From contig CAZNKU010000014.1 in NCBI GenBank assembly GCA_964573775.1, positions 1 to 30,698 on the forward strand: DNA of 30,698 bases, given 5' to 3'. Origin of the DNA: CAZNKU01 sp964573775 (GTDB lineage: Bacteria > Bacillota > Clostridia > Monoglobales > Firm-18). Shown piece by piece: positions 15,312 to 23,518 of this stretch (position 1 is the stretch's first letter; each line of letters begins with the position of its first letter). The position numbers and the translations under genes were made by a program. The notes beneath the pieces were generated by a model that was not told where the DNA came from, did no database searches, and saw only the letters and a list, made by a program, of their open reading frames with translations.

Positions 15312-16172
15312 ATGAGTAACAAGTTACTGGAACATACCAAATTTGATGATACAAATTATTCCTATTCACACAAGATGTTTGTGCCCGGATACAAAAATTT
15401 TAAGCTTCATACACATAAGGCATATGAAATATATATTTTTTTGAAGGGAAACGCGGAATATGTTATTGAAAGCAAGATATTTCCTATGAAGCAATTTGAT
15501 ATATTAATCACAAAAAATGATGAATTACATCAGGTTCGTCATCTTGAAAAATCCGTGTATGAACGTATTGTTATAGAAGTTAACGATTCTTTCTTTGAAG
15601 AAAATGATTGTATAGGGTACTCTTTTTTGTTAAAAAACAGAAAAAATGATACAGATAACATGATTTCACCGGATTCATCCGATAAAATAAAGCTTATGGA
15701 ATGTATAGCGAGAATAGAAAAGTATATCAAAGAGTCCGAAAAGTTTAATAACACAATTGTTAAATGTTCTGTTATAGAATTACTGCATATTATAAATACA
15801 ATAAAAAGTAAGAGTGTAAAAATTAAAAGCAACCATAATATTGATGAAATTATAAGCTATATTAACAATAATCTTTATAATGATATTAAACTTGACGACA
15901 TTGCAAACCACATGTTTATGAGTAAATATCATTTGTGCAGAATTTTTAAAGAACATACAGGTCTCACAATTAATAAATATATAACAAACAAAAGAATTAA
16001 ACTGGTTCAAAACTTATATGCAGAAGGCAATTCTTTAACCACAGCTTGTATAAAGGCCGGATATTCCAACTATTCAAGTTTTTATAAAGCATATGTATGC
16101 GAAACCGGTAAATCACCTAAAAATGATATAGAAAATTATAATTTATTTAATGGAATAGACATACAGGAGTAA
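15312..16172 (+). CDS. AraC-family transcriptional regulator
   Basis: A 286-residue regulator with an N-terminal cupin-like sensing region (about 20-95, FKLHTHKAYEIYIFLKGNAE) and a C-terminal double helix-turn-helix (about 185-280). The first helix-turn-helix includes IKLDDIANHMFMSKYHLCRI and FKEHTGLTINKYI; the second includes SLTTACIKAGYSNYSSFYKA, the classical AraC signature. The ATG at 15312 follows GAGGTGATATA. It is transcribed away from uxuA with 147 bases between them, so the simplest inference is a sugar-acid-responsive regulator of uxuA-uxuB. The effector is unknown. The gene is followed 4 bases later by dtd, which shares its transcript. Confidence 0.92.
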   Translation: MSNKLLEHTKFDDTNYSYSHKMFVPGYKNFKLHTHKAYEIYIFLKGNAEYVIESKIFPMKQFDILITKNDELHQVRHLEKSVYERIVIEVNDSFFEENDCIGYSFLLKNRKNDTDNMISPDSSDKIKLMECIARIEKYIKESEKFNNTIVKCSVIELLHIINTIKSKSVKIKSNHNIDEIISYINNNLYNDIKLDDIANHMFMSKYHLCRIFKEHTGLTINKYITNKRIKLVQNLYAEGNSLTTACIKAGYSNYSSFYKAYVCETGKSPKNDIENYNLFNGIDIQE

Positions 16173-16176
16173 AAAA

Positions 16177-16623
16177 ATGAAAATAGTATTACAAAGAGTA
16201 AAAAAAGCTAAAGTATTAATTGATAATAAAGTTAACGGAGAAATAGAAAAAGGCTATCTCCTCTTGCTTGGAATAGGAAAAAAAGATAATGAAGATATAG
16301 CTATTCATATGATTGAGAAGATTAAAAAGCTAAGATTGTTTGAAGACGAAAACGGAAAAACAAATTTATCTCTTGAACAGGTTGGTGGCAAGGTGCTTGT
16401 TGTTTCACAATTTACATTGTATGCCGACAGCAGAAAGGGCACTCGCCCGAACTTTACTGATGCTGCACCGCCGGATATGGCGCAAAAAATATATAATTTC
16501 TTCCTTTCTCAATGTGTAGAAATTTTTGGTGATGTACAGCATGGCGAATTTGGTGCTGATATGGACGTCGAACTTATAAATGATGGGCCTTTTACAATAT
16601 ATCTAGAAAATGAAATAAATTAA
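16177..16623 (+). CDS. dtd: D-aminoacyl-tRNA deacylase
   Basis: DTD removes D-amino acids wrongly attached to tRNA and also clears glycine from tRNA-Ala, acting as a cytoplasmic dimer. The 148-residue length is typical. It begins MKIVLQRVKKAKVLIDNKVN. The two family motifs are present: SQFTLYAD at residues 77-84 and NDGPFT at 135-140 (the Gly-Pro dipeptide that enforces chirality). An AGGAG site that includes the end of the preceding araC-type gene serves the ATG at 16177. Co-transcription with a sugar-acid regulator looks incidental; dtd is more often found after relA. Confidence 0.96.
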   Translation: MKIVLQRVKKAKVLIDNKVNGEIEKGYLLLLGIGKKDNEDIAIHMIEKIKKLRLFEDENGKTNLSLEQVGGKVLVVSQFTLYADSRKGTRPNFTDAAPPDMAQKIYNFFLSQCVEIFGDVQHGEFGADMDVELINDGPFTIYLENEIN

Positions 16624-16660
16624 AAAAATCTCCTGTTTATTTTTAACAGGAGATTTTTCG
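16622..16660. terminator. Bidirectional terminator between dtd and the RND pump gene
   Basis: AAAAATCTCCTGTT (16624-16637) pairs with AACAGGAGATTTTT (16645-16658) around a 7-base loop, directly after the dtd stop. The T run on one side and the A run on the other make it usable from both strands, fitting the convergent genes. Confidence 0.92.
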
Positions 16661-16732
16661 TAGAGAAACAAACATATTTTTCCAAAACACTTTAAACTTT
16701 AAACTTGTTTGTATTTCGTGAGGTTCATATTA

Positions 16733-19700
16733 TTAAGATACAACAAATTCTTCCAAATTATCCTTGGCTTCTTTTTTGGCCTTTTTCTTAATATCTCTAT
16801 CATCAAAAATTGTATAGAAAACAGGAATTACAAACAAAGTAAGCAAAGTTCCAATCAAAAGACCTCCAACAAGAACTGTCGCAAGAGGTTTCATCATTTC
16901 CGAGCCACTTGCAGTAGAAATTGCCATAGGTAAGAAACCAAGAACCGAAGTTAAACTTGTCATAAGAATTGGTCTCATACGTGTTTTACATGCATATACT
17001 ATAATTTCAGTTCTGGTCCAATCCGGATGTTCCTCTTTTGCAACTTTAATAAAGTCAATAAGTACAATGGCATTATTAACAATAATACCCATCAACATTA
17101 AAATACCAATACATCCTACAACAGATAACGGATTCCAGCCAATTACCAATGAAATTACAACACCGATTATAGCTAACGGTACAGTCATAAGAATAATCAA
17201 CGGTAATTTAACACTTTCGAACTGTGCCGCCATAACCATATACATAAGTAATATTCCCAAAAGTATAGCAAGTAAAAGTGAACCCATTGCATCAATCATA
17301 ACCTCGTATGTACCCGAGGTTACAAAGCTTATCCCCTCCGGCAAACCAACTTCGTTAATTTTATCTGTAAATTTTTTGTTGACTGTTGCCATATCAGTAC
17401 CGTACATTTTACCGGAAAGTGTAACAACTCTCTTTTGATCAATTCTTGTAAGTGTTGTACTTGTATCCGAAATTTCTATATTAGAAATATCTGACAGCGA
17501 AACCCACTGTCCAGTAGTGGTTTTAATCTGTAAATTTTTAAGTTCATTATAGTCTGCAACATAATTATCCGGATATTGAACAACTATATCGTATTCTGTT
17601 GAACCGTCACTATACTGAGATGCGGTAGTACCATCTAATGCACCTTTAACATAAGCAGAAACAGCTGCAGTATTCATACCATATCTTGCGGCTTTAGAAG
17701 GGTCAATGCGAATTTTTACTTCTTGTTTTCGTGAAGCAACGGAAGTTGAGGTTTCTTCTACACCATCTATTGAGGCAAGTATCTTTTCTGCTTCTACTAC
17801 ATAGTTCTCCAACTCTTCATCATTATTACCGGTGAACTGAAAATCTATTGCATCTGAAGTCATCGACATCATTGTACTAGATGCCTCAACCGAAATAACT
17901 GCGCCTGAAACATTTTTCAAATCATCACGTATTTGCTTAACAACATCCTCTGTGCTGCTACTGCGTTTATCATTTAGTGTTACGGTAATTGTAGACAAAT
18001 TACTTGTTGTACCGCCAAGCATACTTGTTGTACCACCTGAGCCAACGGTTGAGAAAATATCCTTTACATTTTTATTTTCCTTAACTATACCTTCAATCTT
18101 TCTGCACATAGCATCAGAATCATCAAGCGAAGCTCCCTGTGGAAGTTCAACAGAAATTGATACCACACCTTCGTCAGATGCCGGCATCAGTGTCATACCA
18201 AGCTGTGACAAAATAACGAGTGAAATCACAAAAGCAACCAAAACCGTACAAATAACCTTCTTTCTGTTGCTCAGGCACCATACAAGCAGGTTTTCATATT
18301 TCACATACAATACCTTCATCATTTTTTCAAAAGGAGAAAGTATAAATGACAAAGACTTTGTTTTTGCTTTTGTATCTTTAATTCTTGAAGAAAGCATAGG
18401 TAACAACAAGAAGGTTACGACAAGTGATGCAATCTGCGAGAAAATAATTGAAAAGGCCAATTGTTTAAACATTACCGCCATCATATTATCTATGAATAAT
18501 ATTGGTAAATAAACAATACATGTTGTCAACACAGATGCAATAACCGGTGCTATAACCTCTTTAGAACCAAGTATTGAAGCCGTGCTTGCATCTTCACCCA
18601 ACTCATCACGTCGGCGAAATATATTTTCAAGTACAACTACCGAGTTATCAACAAGCATACCAACACCCAATGCCAGGCCACCAAGAGAAACAACATTAAG
18701 GGTCATACCCGAAAAATACATACCGATAAATGTTGTAATAACTGATATAGGCATCGAAACACCTATTATCAATGAAGTTCTCATATTCCCAAGAAACAAT
18801 AAAAGTATAATTATGGCAAGTAAACAACCAATAATAGCGTTTTCAGCAACAGAGCTGATTGAATCCTCGATATAACTTCCCTGTTCCATTGTCATATTAT
18901 AAGTAAATTTAGGATAATTTTTTTTCGCTTCATCAAGGACTTCCGTAATGCTGTTTACAACATCAACGGTATTCGCATCTGATTCAGCAGTAATTGAAAC
19001 AGAAATTGAACTGCTATCATTTAATCTTGCGTATGTAGTGGAATCAGAATAATCAGACTTTACTGTTGCTACATCACGAATATATATAACCTGACCCTGA
19101 TTTGTAACCAATGGTACAGACTCTATATCCTCTACATTGGAAAACTTGCCCAATGTTTTTACAGGCATAGTTTTTCCCATAGCTTCTGTTGTTCCGGCTG
19201 GTGCATTTTGATTCTGATATGCTATAGAAGCCGCAACATCCGAAAGACTCATATTATATCCAAAAACCTTTTGTGGGTCTACAATAACTTCTATTTGCCT
19301 ATCCTGTGCACCGGATACAGTGACCGATGCAACACCATCAATGGACTCAAGTTTATTAATAATGTTATCATCAACAAAACTTTTTGTTTGTATAAGATCA
19401 TAACCTTCGTATGTAACACTTAACATAGCAGCAGGCATCATAGATGTATCAAGTTTCAAAACCATTGGTGTATTAACACCATCCGGAAGATATGCTTCAT
19501 ACATATCTATATTTTTTTCCATATCACTTACAGCCTGGTCCATATCAGTACTTGTAGAAAATTCAACCATGACCAGCGAAGTACCCTCGGAGGATTGTGC
19601 GGTAACGGAATTAACTCCGGAAACTGAGCTGACTGCACTTTCAATTGTTTTTGTGACAAGATTTTCAACTTCTTCCGAACCAACATTGGGATACGATGTA

Positions 19701-19843
19701 TATACCAACGCCATCGAAAGCTCCATTTCAGGCATCATTTCCATCGGCAACATAGTTACAGAGTAAACGCCCAAAACAACAAATACCAAAATTGCCATTA
19801 CAACTGCAACCGGTCTTTTAACAGATAATTCATATATTTTCAT
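16733..19843 (-). CDS. Efflux RND transporter permease
   Basis: A 1036-residue proton-driven pump of the AcrB/SwrC superfamily. It has the duplicated layout of one membrane helix (about 10-30), a large outer domain, then a helix bundle, repeated in the second half. The start MKIYELSVKRPVAVVMAILV and the segment FPxx-like MLPMEMMPEMELSMALVYTS are family hallmarks. In helix 4 the proton-relay pair is Asp399-Asn400 (LVDNSVVVLENI), and in helix 10 Asn923 (GIIVNNAIVLIDF) stands where AcrB has Lys940. The ATG at 19843 follows GAGGTCGG and lies 18 bases from the adaptor stop. It forms a tripartite operon with the lipoprotein adaptor and TolC-like gene upstream. The substrate is unknown. Confidence 0.94.
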   Translation of the reverse strand: MKIYELSVKRPVAVVMAILVFVVLGVYSVTMLPMEMMPEMELSMALVYTSYPNVGSEEVENLVTKTIESAVSSVSGVNSVTAQSSEGTSLVMVEFSTSTDMDQAVSDMEKNIDMYEAYLPDGVNTPMVLKLDTSMMPAAMLSVTYEGYDLIQTKSFVDDNIINKLESIDGVASVTVSGAQDRQIEVIVDPQKVFGYNMSLSDVAASIAYQNQNAPAGTTEAMGKTMPVKTLGKFSNVEDIESVPLVTNQGQVIYIRDVATVKSDYSDSTTYARLNDSSSISVSITAESDANTVDVVNSITEVLDEAKKNYPKFTYNMTMEQGSYIEDSISSVAENAIIGCLLAIIILLLFLGNMRTSLIIGVSMPISVITTFIGMYFSGMTLNVVSLGGLALGVGMLVDNSVVVLENIFRRRDELGEDASTASILGSKEVIAPVIASVLTTCIVYLPILFIDNMMAVMFKQLAFSIIFSQIASLVVTFLLLPMLSSRIKDTKAKTKSLSFILSPFEKMMKVLYVKYENLLVWCLSNRKKVICTVLVAFVISLVILSQLGMTLMPASDEGVVSISVELPQGASLDDSDAMCRKIEGIVKENKNVKDIFSTVGSGGTTSMLGGTTSNLSTITVTLNDKRSSSTEDVVKQIRDDLKNVSGAVISVEASSTMMSMTSDAIDFQFTGNNDEELENYVVEAEKILASIDGVEETSTSVASRKQEVKIRIDPSKAARYGMNTAAVSAYVKGALDGTTASQYSDGSTEYDIVVQYPDNYVADYNELKNLQIKTTTGQWVSLSDISNIEISDTSTTLTRIDQKRVVTLSGKMYGTDMATVNKKFTDKINEVGLPEGISFVTSGTYEVMIDAMGSLLLAILLGILLMYMVMAAQFESVKLPLIILMTVPLAIIGVVISLVIGWNPLSVVGCIGILMLMGIIVNNAIVLIDFIKVAKEEHPDWTRTEIIVYACKTRMRPILMTSLTSVLGFLPMAISTASGSEMMKPLATVLVGGLLIGTLLTLFVIPVFYTIFDDRDIKKKAKKEAKDNLEEFVVS

Positions 19844-19861
19844 AATAAACCGACCTCATAA

Positions 19862-21058
19862 TTACTCTTCAACAATATTTACGATATTATTTTCTTCGGA
19901 TATATACTCTTTGCCCGATACAACTACTGTTTCATCAGCAGAAAGTCCGCTTGTAACTTCAGTAAAATCATTATTTGTAATACCAATTGTTATAACACGT
20001 TTTTCCGCAACATTTTCCTTTACAACATATACATAATAACCATCATTGTCCTGAATAATTGAATCACTTGGTATAATAATAACACCTGATTTTGATTGAG
20101 TTTCCAATATAACATCAGCCATCATACCGATTTTCAATTTATCGTCTTCGTTATCTATTTTTATTCTTACTGTATATAGTCCCGTCTGAGGATTTTTAAC
20201 AGTGTTTACAACTGTAACCTCACCTTTAATATCTGTCATTGACGCGCTATTAACTGAAACAGATGTTTTCGTACCAACATTTATATAAGGTATTACAGAT
20301 TCCGTAACAGATATTTCAACGTTAACAACTTCTGCACTTTTAATTGAAAACATTGGTGAACCTACAGCTGCAATCTGACCTACGTTACCGTTTTTTGACG
20401 CAATATAACCGGAAATAGGTGCCTTAATAACCGTATTATTCAAATTATTTGTAGCGCTGTCTAAGACAGCCTTTGCAGAATCAACACTTGCTTTAGCTGT
20501 TGCATATGTAGAAGTTATAGCAATTTCATAATTAGAATTTGCTGCATTTAGATTTAATTCCGCATTGATAAGACGAGTTTCTGCCGCCTCTAAAGCAACC
20601 TTGCTTATTGCACCGGCATCGTATAAAGTTTTTTGTCTGTTGTAATTTAACAAAGCATTATCGTATTCTATCTTTGCACTCGCTACAGCTGTCTCAAGTT
20701 GTGAAGTCATTTGTTGTAAACTTCCGTATGCGGTATTATATGTAGCTAAAGCCTGATTATACGCTATAAGATAATCTGTATCATCCAAAACAGCAAGAAC
20801 ATCACCCTCGTTAACATAATCACCAATATCATATTTTATGTTTTCAATTGTAGCAGTAACTTTTGGTGCAACGTCACTTTCTTCCAAAGCCTTAATTTCA
20901 CCGGTGTAATCAACCTCGCTGTTTATATCATTTGCTGATACCTTATGCACTGTCACGTTTGTTGCTACCATTGTTTTTTCATCCTCTTTTTTTCCACATC
21001 CGGAAATTGATGTGCATATCAGACATAGAACAGCAACATATACTATTATTTTTTTCAT
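19862..21058 (-). CDS. RND efflux periplasmic-type adaptor, lipoprotein
   Basis: A 398-residue membrane-fusion protein that would link the RND pump to an outer component. The signal peptide ends in a lipobox (SISGC, Cys21), so it is expected to be lipid-anchored to the outer face of the cytoplasmic membrane. In order follow a half-lipoyl/barrel segment (IKYDIGDYVNEGDVLAVLDD), a long alpha-helical hairpin (about 100-205, rich in Ala/Asn/Leu heptads), the second half-lipoyl (VIKAPISGYIASKNGNVGQI) and beta-barrel domains toward the C-terminus (IIIPSDSIIQDNDGYYVYVV). The ATG at 21058 follows AAGGAGAG. It starts 16 bases after the TolC-like gene ends. Confidence 0.93.
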   Translation of the reverse strand: MKKIIVYVAVLCLICTSISGCGKKEDEKTMVATNVTVHKVSANDINSEVDYTGEIKALEESDVAPKVTATIENIKYDIGDYVNEGDVLAVLDDTDYLIAYNQALATYNTAYGSLQQMTSQLETAVASAKIEYDNALLNYNRQKTLYDAGAISKVALEAAETRLINAELNLNAANSNYEIAITSTYATAKASVDSAKAVLDSATNNLNNTVIKAPISGYIASKNGNVGQIAAVGSPMFSIKSAEVVNVEISVTESVIPYINVGTKTSVSVNSASMTDIKGEVTVVNTVKNPQTGLYTVRIKIDNEDDKLKIGMMADVILETQSKSGVIIIPSDSIIQDNDGYYVYVVKENVAEKRVITIGITNNDFTEVTSGLSADETVVVSGKEYISEENNIVNIVEE

Positions 21059-21074
21059 ATTTTTCTCTCCTTAA

Positions 21075-22211
21075 TCAGATACCTATCTGAACATCATATT
21101 TATATTTATCAACCGACAATCTATAATTTAATTTTGCATTTTCATATTCCACTTCGGCAGTATATACGTTATTTAGAGCAGACAGAAGTTCAGTGTTAGT
21201 TATTAAACCTTGTTCATATTGTATTTTTGCAATATCATAAGAATTTTTCTTTAAATTTAATGTTTCACCAGTTAGAGTAACATTGTTACGCGAGGATGAA
21301 ATATTATTATATGATGCCTTTAAACCCAGTAATATTAAAGACTTGTTATTGGTATAATTATACTCCGCAGTAATAAAACTGCTTTTGGCAGCAGATTTTC
21401 TTGCGGTTGCCCCTCCTAAAGTAAGATTTAAATACTCTTCAGAAAGTTCGTAATTCATTTTCAAGGCAGCAATATCATATCTTGAATTTTCAGCAACAAC
21501 TAAATCTTCAGTTAAATTTGTAGTAAATTCAACTACATCTAATGTATCCGTAAGCACAAAATCACAGTTCTCATTATTTTTATTCATTGCAATTTTAAAA
21601 TCTTCCTTTGCAATGTTGTAATTGTTTTCATAGGATTGAACAGTAAACATTGCCTGCATTAAACTTACGTTTGCAGAATCAAGCTCTGATTTTGAAATCA
21701 TACCTAATTCATAACATAAACTTGCATTTGTGTAGTTTGTAAGAACCAAATTATAAGAATTTTTTGCAATTTCAACTAGTTTTTCACAGTTTTTCAAAGT
21801 AAAATATTTTTCAGTTACCTTGTACGAAATCTGCGCTTTAATCTGTTCATACTCTGAATCTGATAGTTTAAGTGCTTTTTCATAAGTATGTACATAATAT
21901 CCATTTTTTATATATACAAGTTCGAATGCTGTTGTAATAGGAATGTTTGTCAATTCTCTGTATTGTGACTTTGTTTCTTTTGCACTTTTCAGCTGAACTC
22001 TCGTATCTTCCTTTTTTTCAAGACAAGCATTCAGCTGAGGATTATCTGTCAAAGCCATATTAATTGCTTGTTCAAGAGTTAGGGTATAAACGTTTTTTTC
22101 CGAAATCCTCTCAACTGCCGGTATATCTGTTGTATAAATATCTTCAGCAGCATACACACACACCGAAACCATAAATAAAAACAGTAAAATGCTGATTATT
22201 TTCTTAAACAT
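21075..22211 (-). CDS. TolC-family outer-efflux-like protein
   Basis: A 378-residue secreted protein with a signal peptide (MFKKIISILLFLFMVSVCVY, cut near AA-ED). Two OEP-type helical repeats are visible: one starts at YTLTLEQAINMALTDNPQL and runs through YNLVLTNYTNASLCYELGMI, the other ends with YDIAKIQYEQGLITNTELLS and a long C-terminal helix. TolC proteins form trimeric exit ducts for RND and ABC pumps. This one is shorter than the usual 430-490 and the barrel-forming stretches look poor. ATG 22211 is chosen because AGGAGG lies 6 bases before it; upstream in-frame starts lack a site. First gene of the efflux operon. Confidence 0.85.
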   Translation of the reverse strand: MFKKIISILLFLFMVSVCVYAAEDIYTTDIPAVERISEKNVYTLTLEQAINMALTDNPQLNACLEKKEDTRVQLKSAKETKSQYRELTNIPITTAFELVYIKNGYYVHTYEKALKLSDSEYEQIKAQISYKVTEKYFTLKNCEKLVEIAKNSYNLVLTNYTNASLCYELGMISKSELDSANVSLMQAMFTVQSYENNYNIAKEDFKIAMNKNNENCDFVLTDTLDVVEFTTNLTEDLVVAENSRYDIAALKMNYELSEEYLNLTLGGATARKSAAKSSFITAEYNYTNNKSLILLGLKASYNNISSSRNNVTLTGETLNLKKNSYDIAKIQYEQGLITNTELLSALNNVYTAEVEYENAKLNYRLSVDKYKYDVQIGI

Positions 22212-22252
22212 ACTGTTCCTCCTCTGATATTCTTTCATATTAAAATATAACA

Positions 22253-22268
22253 GTGATAATTCTATCAC
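22253..22268. promoter_or_regulatory. Palindromic candidate operator over the efflux -10 box
   Basis: GTGATA (22253-22258) and TATCAC (22263-22268) are inverted around ATTC. The minus-strand -10 TAGAAT (22264-22259) lies inside it, so a bound dimer would block RNA polymerase. No regulator gene is adjacent in this operon. Confidence 0.5.
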
Positions 22269-22287
22269 AATATTTTTTTAAAATCAA
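22259..22287 (-). promoter_or_regulatory. Predicted sigma-A promoter of the efflux operon
   Basis: TTGATT (22287-22282), a 17-base spacer and TAGAAT (22264-22259) on the minus strand, about 48 bases before the TolC-like start. Hexamer scores are 4/6 and 5/6. Confidence 0.6.
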
Positions 22288-22396
22288 GTTGAAAAATGTA
22301 AAATACTAATTATTTACAATTAATTAACATTTATTATCAAATCTTATGTAAACCGAATATATTATTAATGAAGAAACAATTAAGGAGGTAAAATAT

Positions 22397-22558
22397 ATGT
22401 TTAATCAAGAATGTAATCCTATGCTTGCCCATGCATATATTCCGATACAGGATTGGTCGGATGAAACTTATGATTTAGAACGCAGTTTGATTGTCGGTAC
22501 AATTTTCCCATGTTTAAATCAACCAATATGCGAATATGAATGGGGTGAAACAAAATGA
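22397..22558 (+). CDS. cotJA: Spore coat-associated protein CotJA
   Basis: A 53-residue protein beginning MFNQECNPMLAHAYIPIQDW, with VGTIFPCLNQPI near the end. The AYIP-Q and GTIFP-L-P pattern and the position before cotJB identify CotJA, a small component needed for assembling the CotJ complex in the spore coat of Bacillus. The ATG at 22397 has a very strong TAAGGAGG site. The stop TGA overlaps the cotJB ATG (ATGA). It is the first gene of cotJABC. Expression in the mother cell under sigma-E is known for Bacillus; I could not identify a convincing sigma-E promoter in the 185-base gap upstream. Confidence 0.9.
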   Translation: MFNQECNPMLAHAYIPIQDWSDETYDLERSLIVGTIFPCLNQPICEYEWGETK

Positions 22559-22830
22559 TGAGAAGTAGAAATATGCTGTTAAAAGAAATTCAAAAGTTGT
22601 CATTCAGATTGTATGATCTTACCTTGTTTTTGGATACTCATCCAAACGAACAGTGTGCGATAAGAGATTACAATGAAACATTAAGTAAATATAAGATTAT
22701 GGTAAAAAATTTCGAAAAATTATATGGACCATTATCCCTTAAAGGTGTTGATGAAAATGCCACTGAGTGGAAATGGATCAAGGGTCCATGGCCCTGGGAA
22801 AATTGCAGATGTGAGGAGGAAAATGAATAA
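22555..22830 (+). CDS. cotJB: Spore coat protein CotJB
   Basis: A 91-residue protein beginning MMRSRNMLLKEIQKLSFRLY, with the family-typical LYDLTLFLDTHPNEQCAIRD and the aromatic ending EWKWIKGPWPWE. It is a structural partner of CotJA and CotJC in the spore coat; no enzymatic activity is expected. The start may be the first ATG (22555, overlapping the cotJA stop) or the second (22558). The stop TAA overlaps the cotJC ATG (TAATG), so all three genes are translationally coupled. Confidence 0.94.
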   Translation: MMRSRNMLLKEIQKLSFRLYDLTLFLDTHPNEQCAIRDYNETLSKYKIMVKNFEKLYGPLSLKGVDENATEWKWIKGPWPWENCRCEEENE

Positions 22831-23417
22831 TGTGGAATTATGAAAAGAAATTACAATATCCGGTTAATATAAAAAATCCTAATCCTAAAATTGCAAAATT
22901 AATAATTAGTCAGTACGGTGGGCCTGATGGTGAACTTGGTGCATCACTCAGATATCTTTCACAAAGATTTTCAATGCCCACAGATATGGCAAAAGGTGCT
23001 CTTACAGACATTGGTACTGAAGAACTTGCACACCTTGAAATGGTTGGCAGTATGGTTCATCAGCTTACAAGAAATCTTACAATGAAACAAATTAAAGAGA
23101 TGGGTTTTGGTGACTATTATACAGATCATGGCGTAGGTGTTTATCCGCAAAGTGCTGCCGGCACACCATGGAGTGCAGCAACTATTGCAGTAAAAGGTGA
23201 TGTAATTGCTGACCTTAACGAGAATTTAGCAGCAGAACAAAAAGCAAGAGCAACATACGAAAATCTGATAAAACTGATTGATGACCCTGATGTTTTGGAA
23301 CCATTGAAGTTTTTGCGTACCCGCGAAATAGTACACTATCAAAGATTCGGAGAAATTTTGAACGATGTTCAACAAAAAATGATGTCAAAAAACCAATTTT
23401 ATTTTGGAAAGAAATAA
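22830..23417 (+). CDS. cotJC: Spore coat protein CotJC, manganese-catalase family
   Basis: A 195-residue member of the manganese catalase family of ferritin-like four-helix proteins. The likely metal ligands are all visible: Glu35 (GPDGELGAS), Glu65 and His68 (TEELAHLEM), Glu136 (LAAEQKARATYE), and Glu166 with His169 (REIVHYQRF). In spore-formers CotJC sits in the coat and is thought to break down hydrogen peroxide. Length is shorter than the 270-300 of full manganese catalases, the normal size for CotJC. The ATG at 22830 overlaps the cotJB stop, with GAGGAGG just upstream. Converges with pfp across a hairpin at 23438-23502. Confidence 0.96.
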   Translation: MWNYEKKLQYPVNIKNPNPKIAKLIISQYGGPDGELGASLRYLSQRFSMPTDMAKGALTDIGTEELAHLEMVGSMVHQLTRNLTMKQIKEMGFGDYYTDHGVGVYPQSAAGTPWSAATIAVKGDVIADLNENLAAEQKARATYENLIKLIDDPDVLEPLKFLRTREIVHYQRFGEILNDVQQKMMSKNQFYFGKK

Positions 23418-23424
23418 AGAAATA

Positions 23425-23502
23425 AAAAATTAAAAAACGACTGTTTATAAATTATGTTACCCCAAAAATTTGACTTTTTGGGGTAACCATCAAAAACAGT
23501 CG
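23425..23502. terminator. Nested double hairpin terminator between cotJC and pfp
   Basis: An inner 13-bp stem, GTTACCCCAAAAA (23456-23468) with TTTTTGGGGTAAC (23475-23487), sits inside an outer 9-bp stem, CGACTGTTT (23438-23446) with AAACAGTCG (23494-23502). On the minus strand the outer stem is followed by TTTTTTAATTTTTTATTT, so it is a strong terminator for pfp. The plus-strand U-tract is weaker. Confidence 0.88.
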
Positions 23503-23518
23503 CTTAAAATTATCTGAA

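Noticed and set aside
16665..16718. Imperfect inverted repeat GAAACAAACA / TGTTTGTATTTC and a doubled TTTAAAC
   Set aside because: It needs a bulge and a long loop and lacks a U-tract; a better bidirectional terminator lies at 16624-16658. Likely chance in A/T-rich sequence.
17952..18512. 186-codon plus-strand open frame opposite the RND pump
   Set aside because: Entirely inside a well-supported gene on the other strand, low-complexity Ser/Thr/Ile composition, no recognisable domain.
22300..22396. Sigma-E or sigma-K promoter for cotJABC
   Set aside because: AATATATTA near 22356 resembles a -10 but no matching -35 is found at proper spacing, so I cannot support either.
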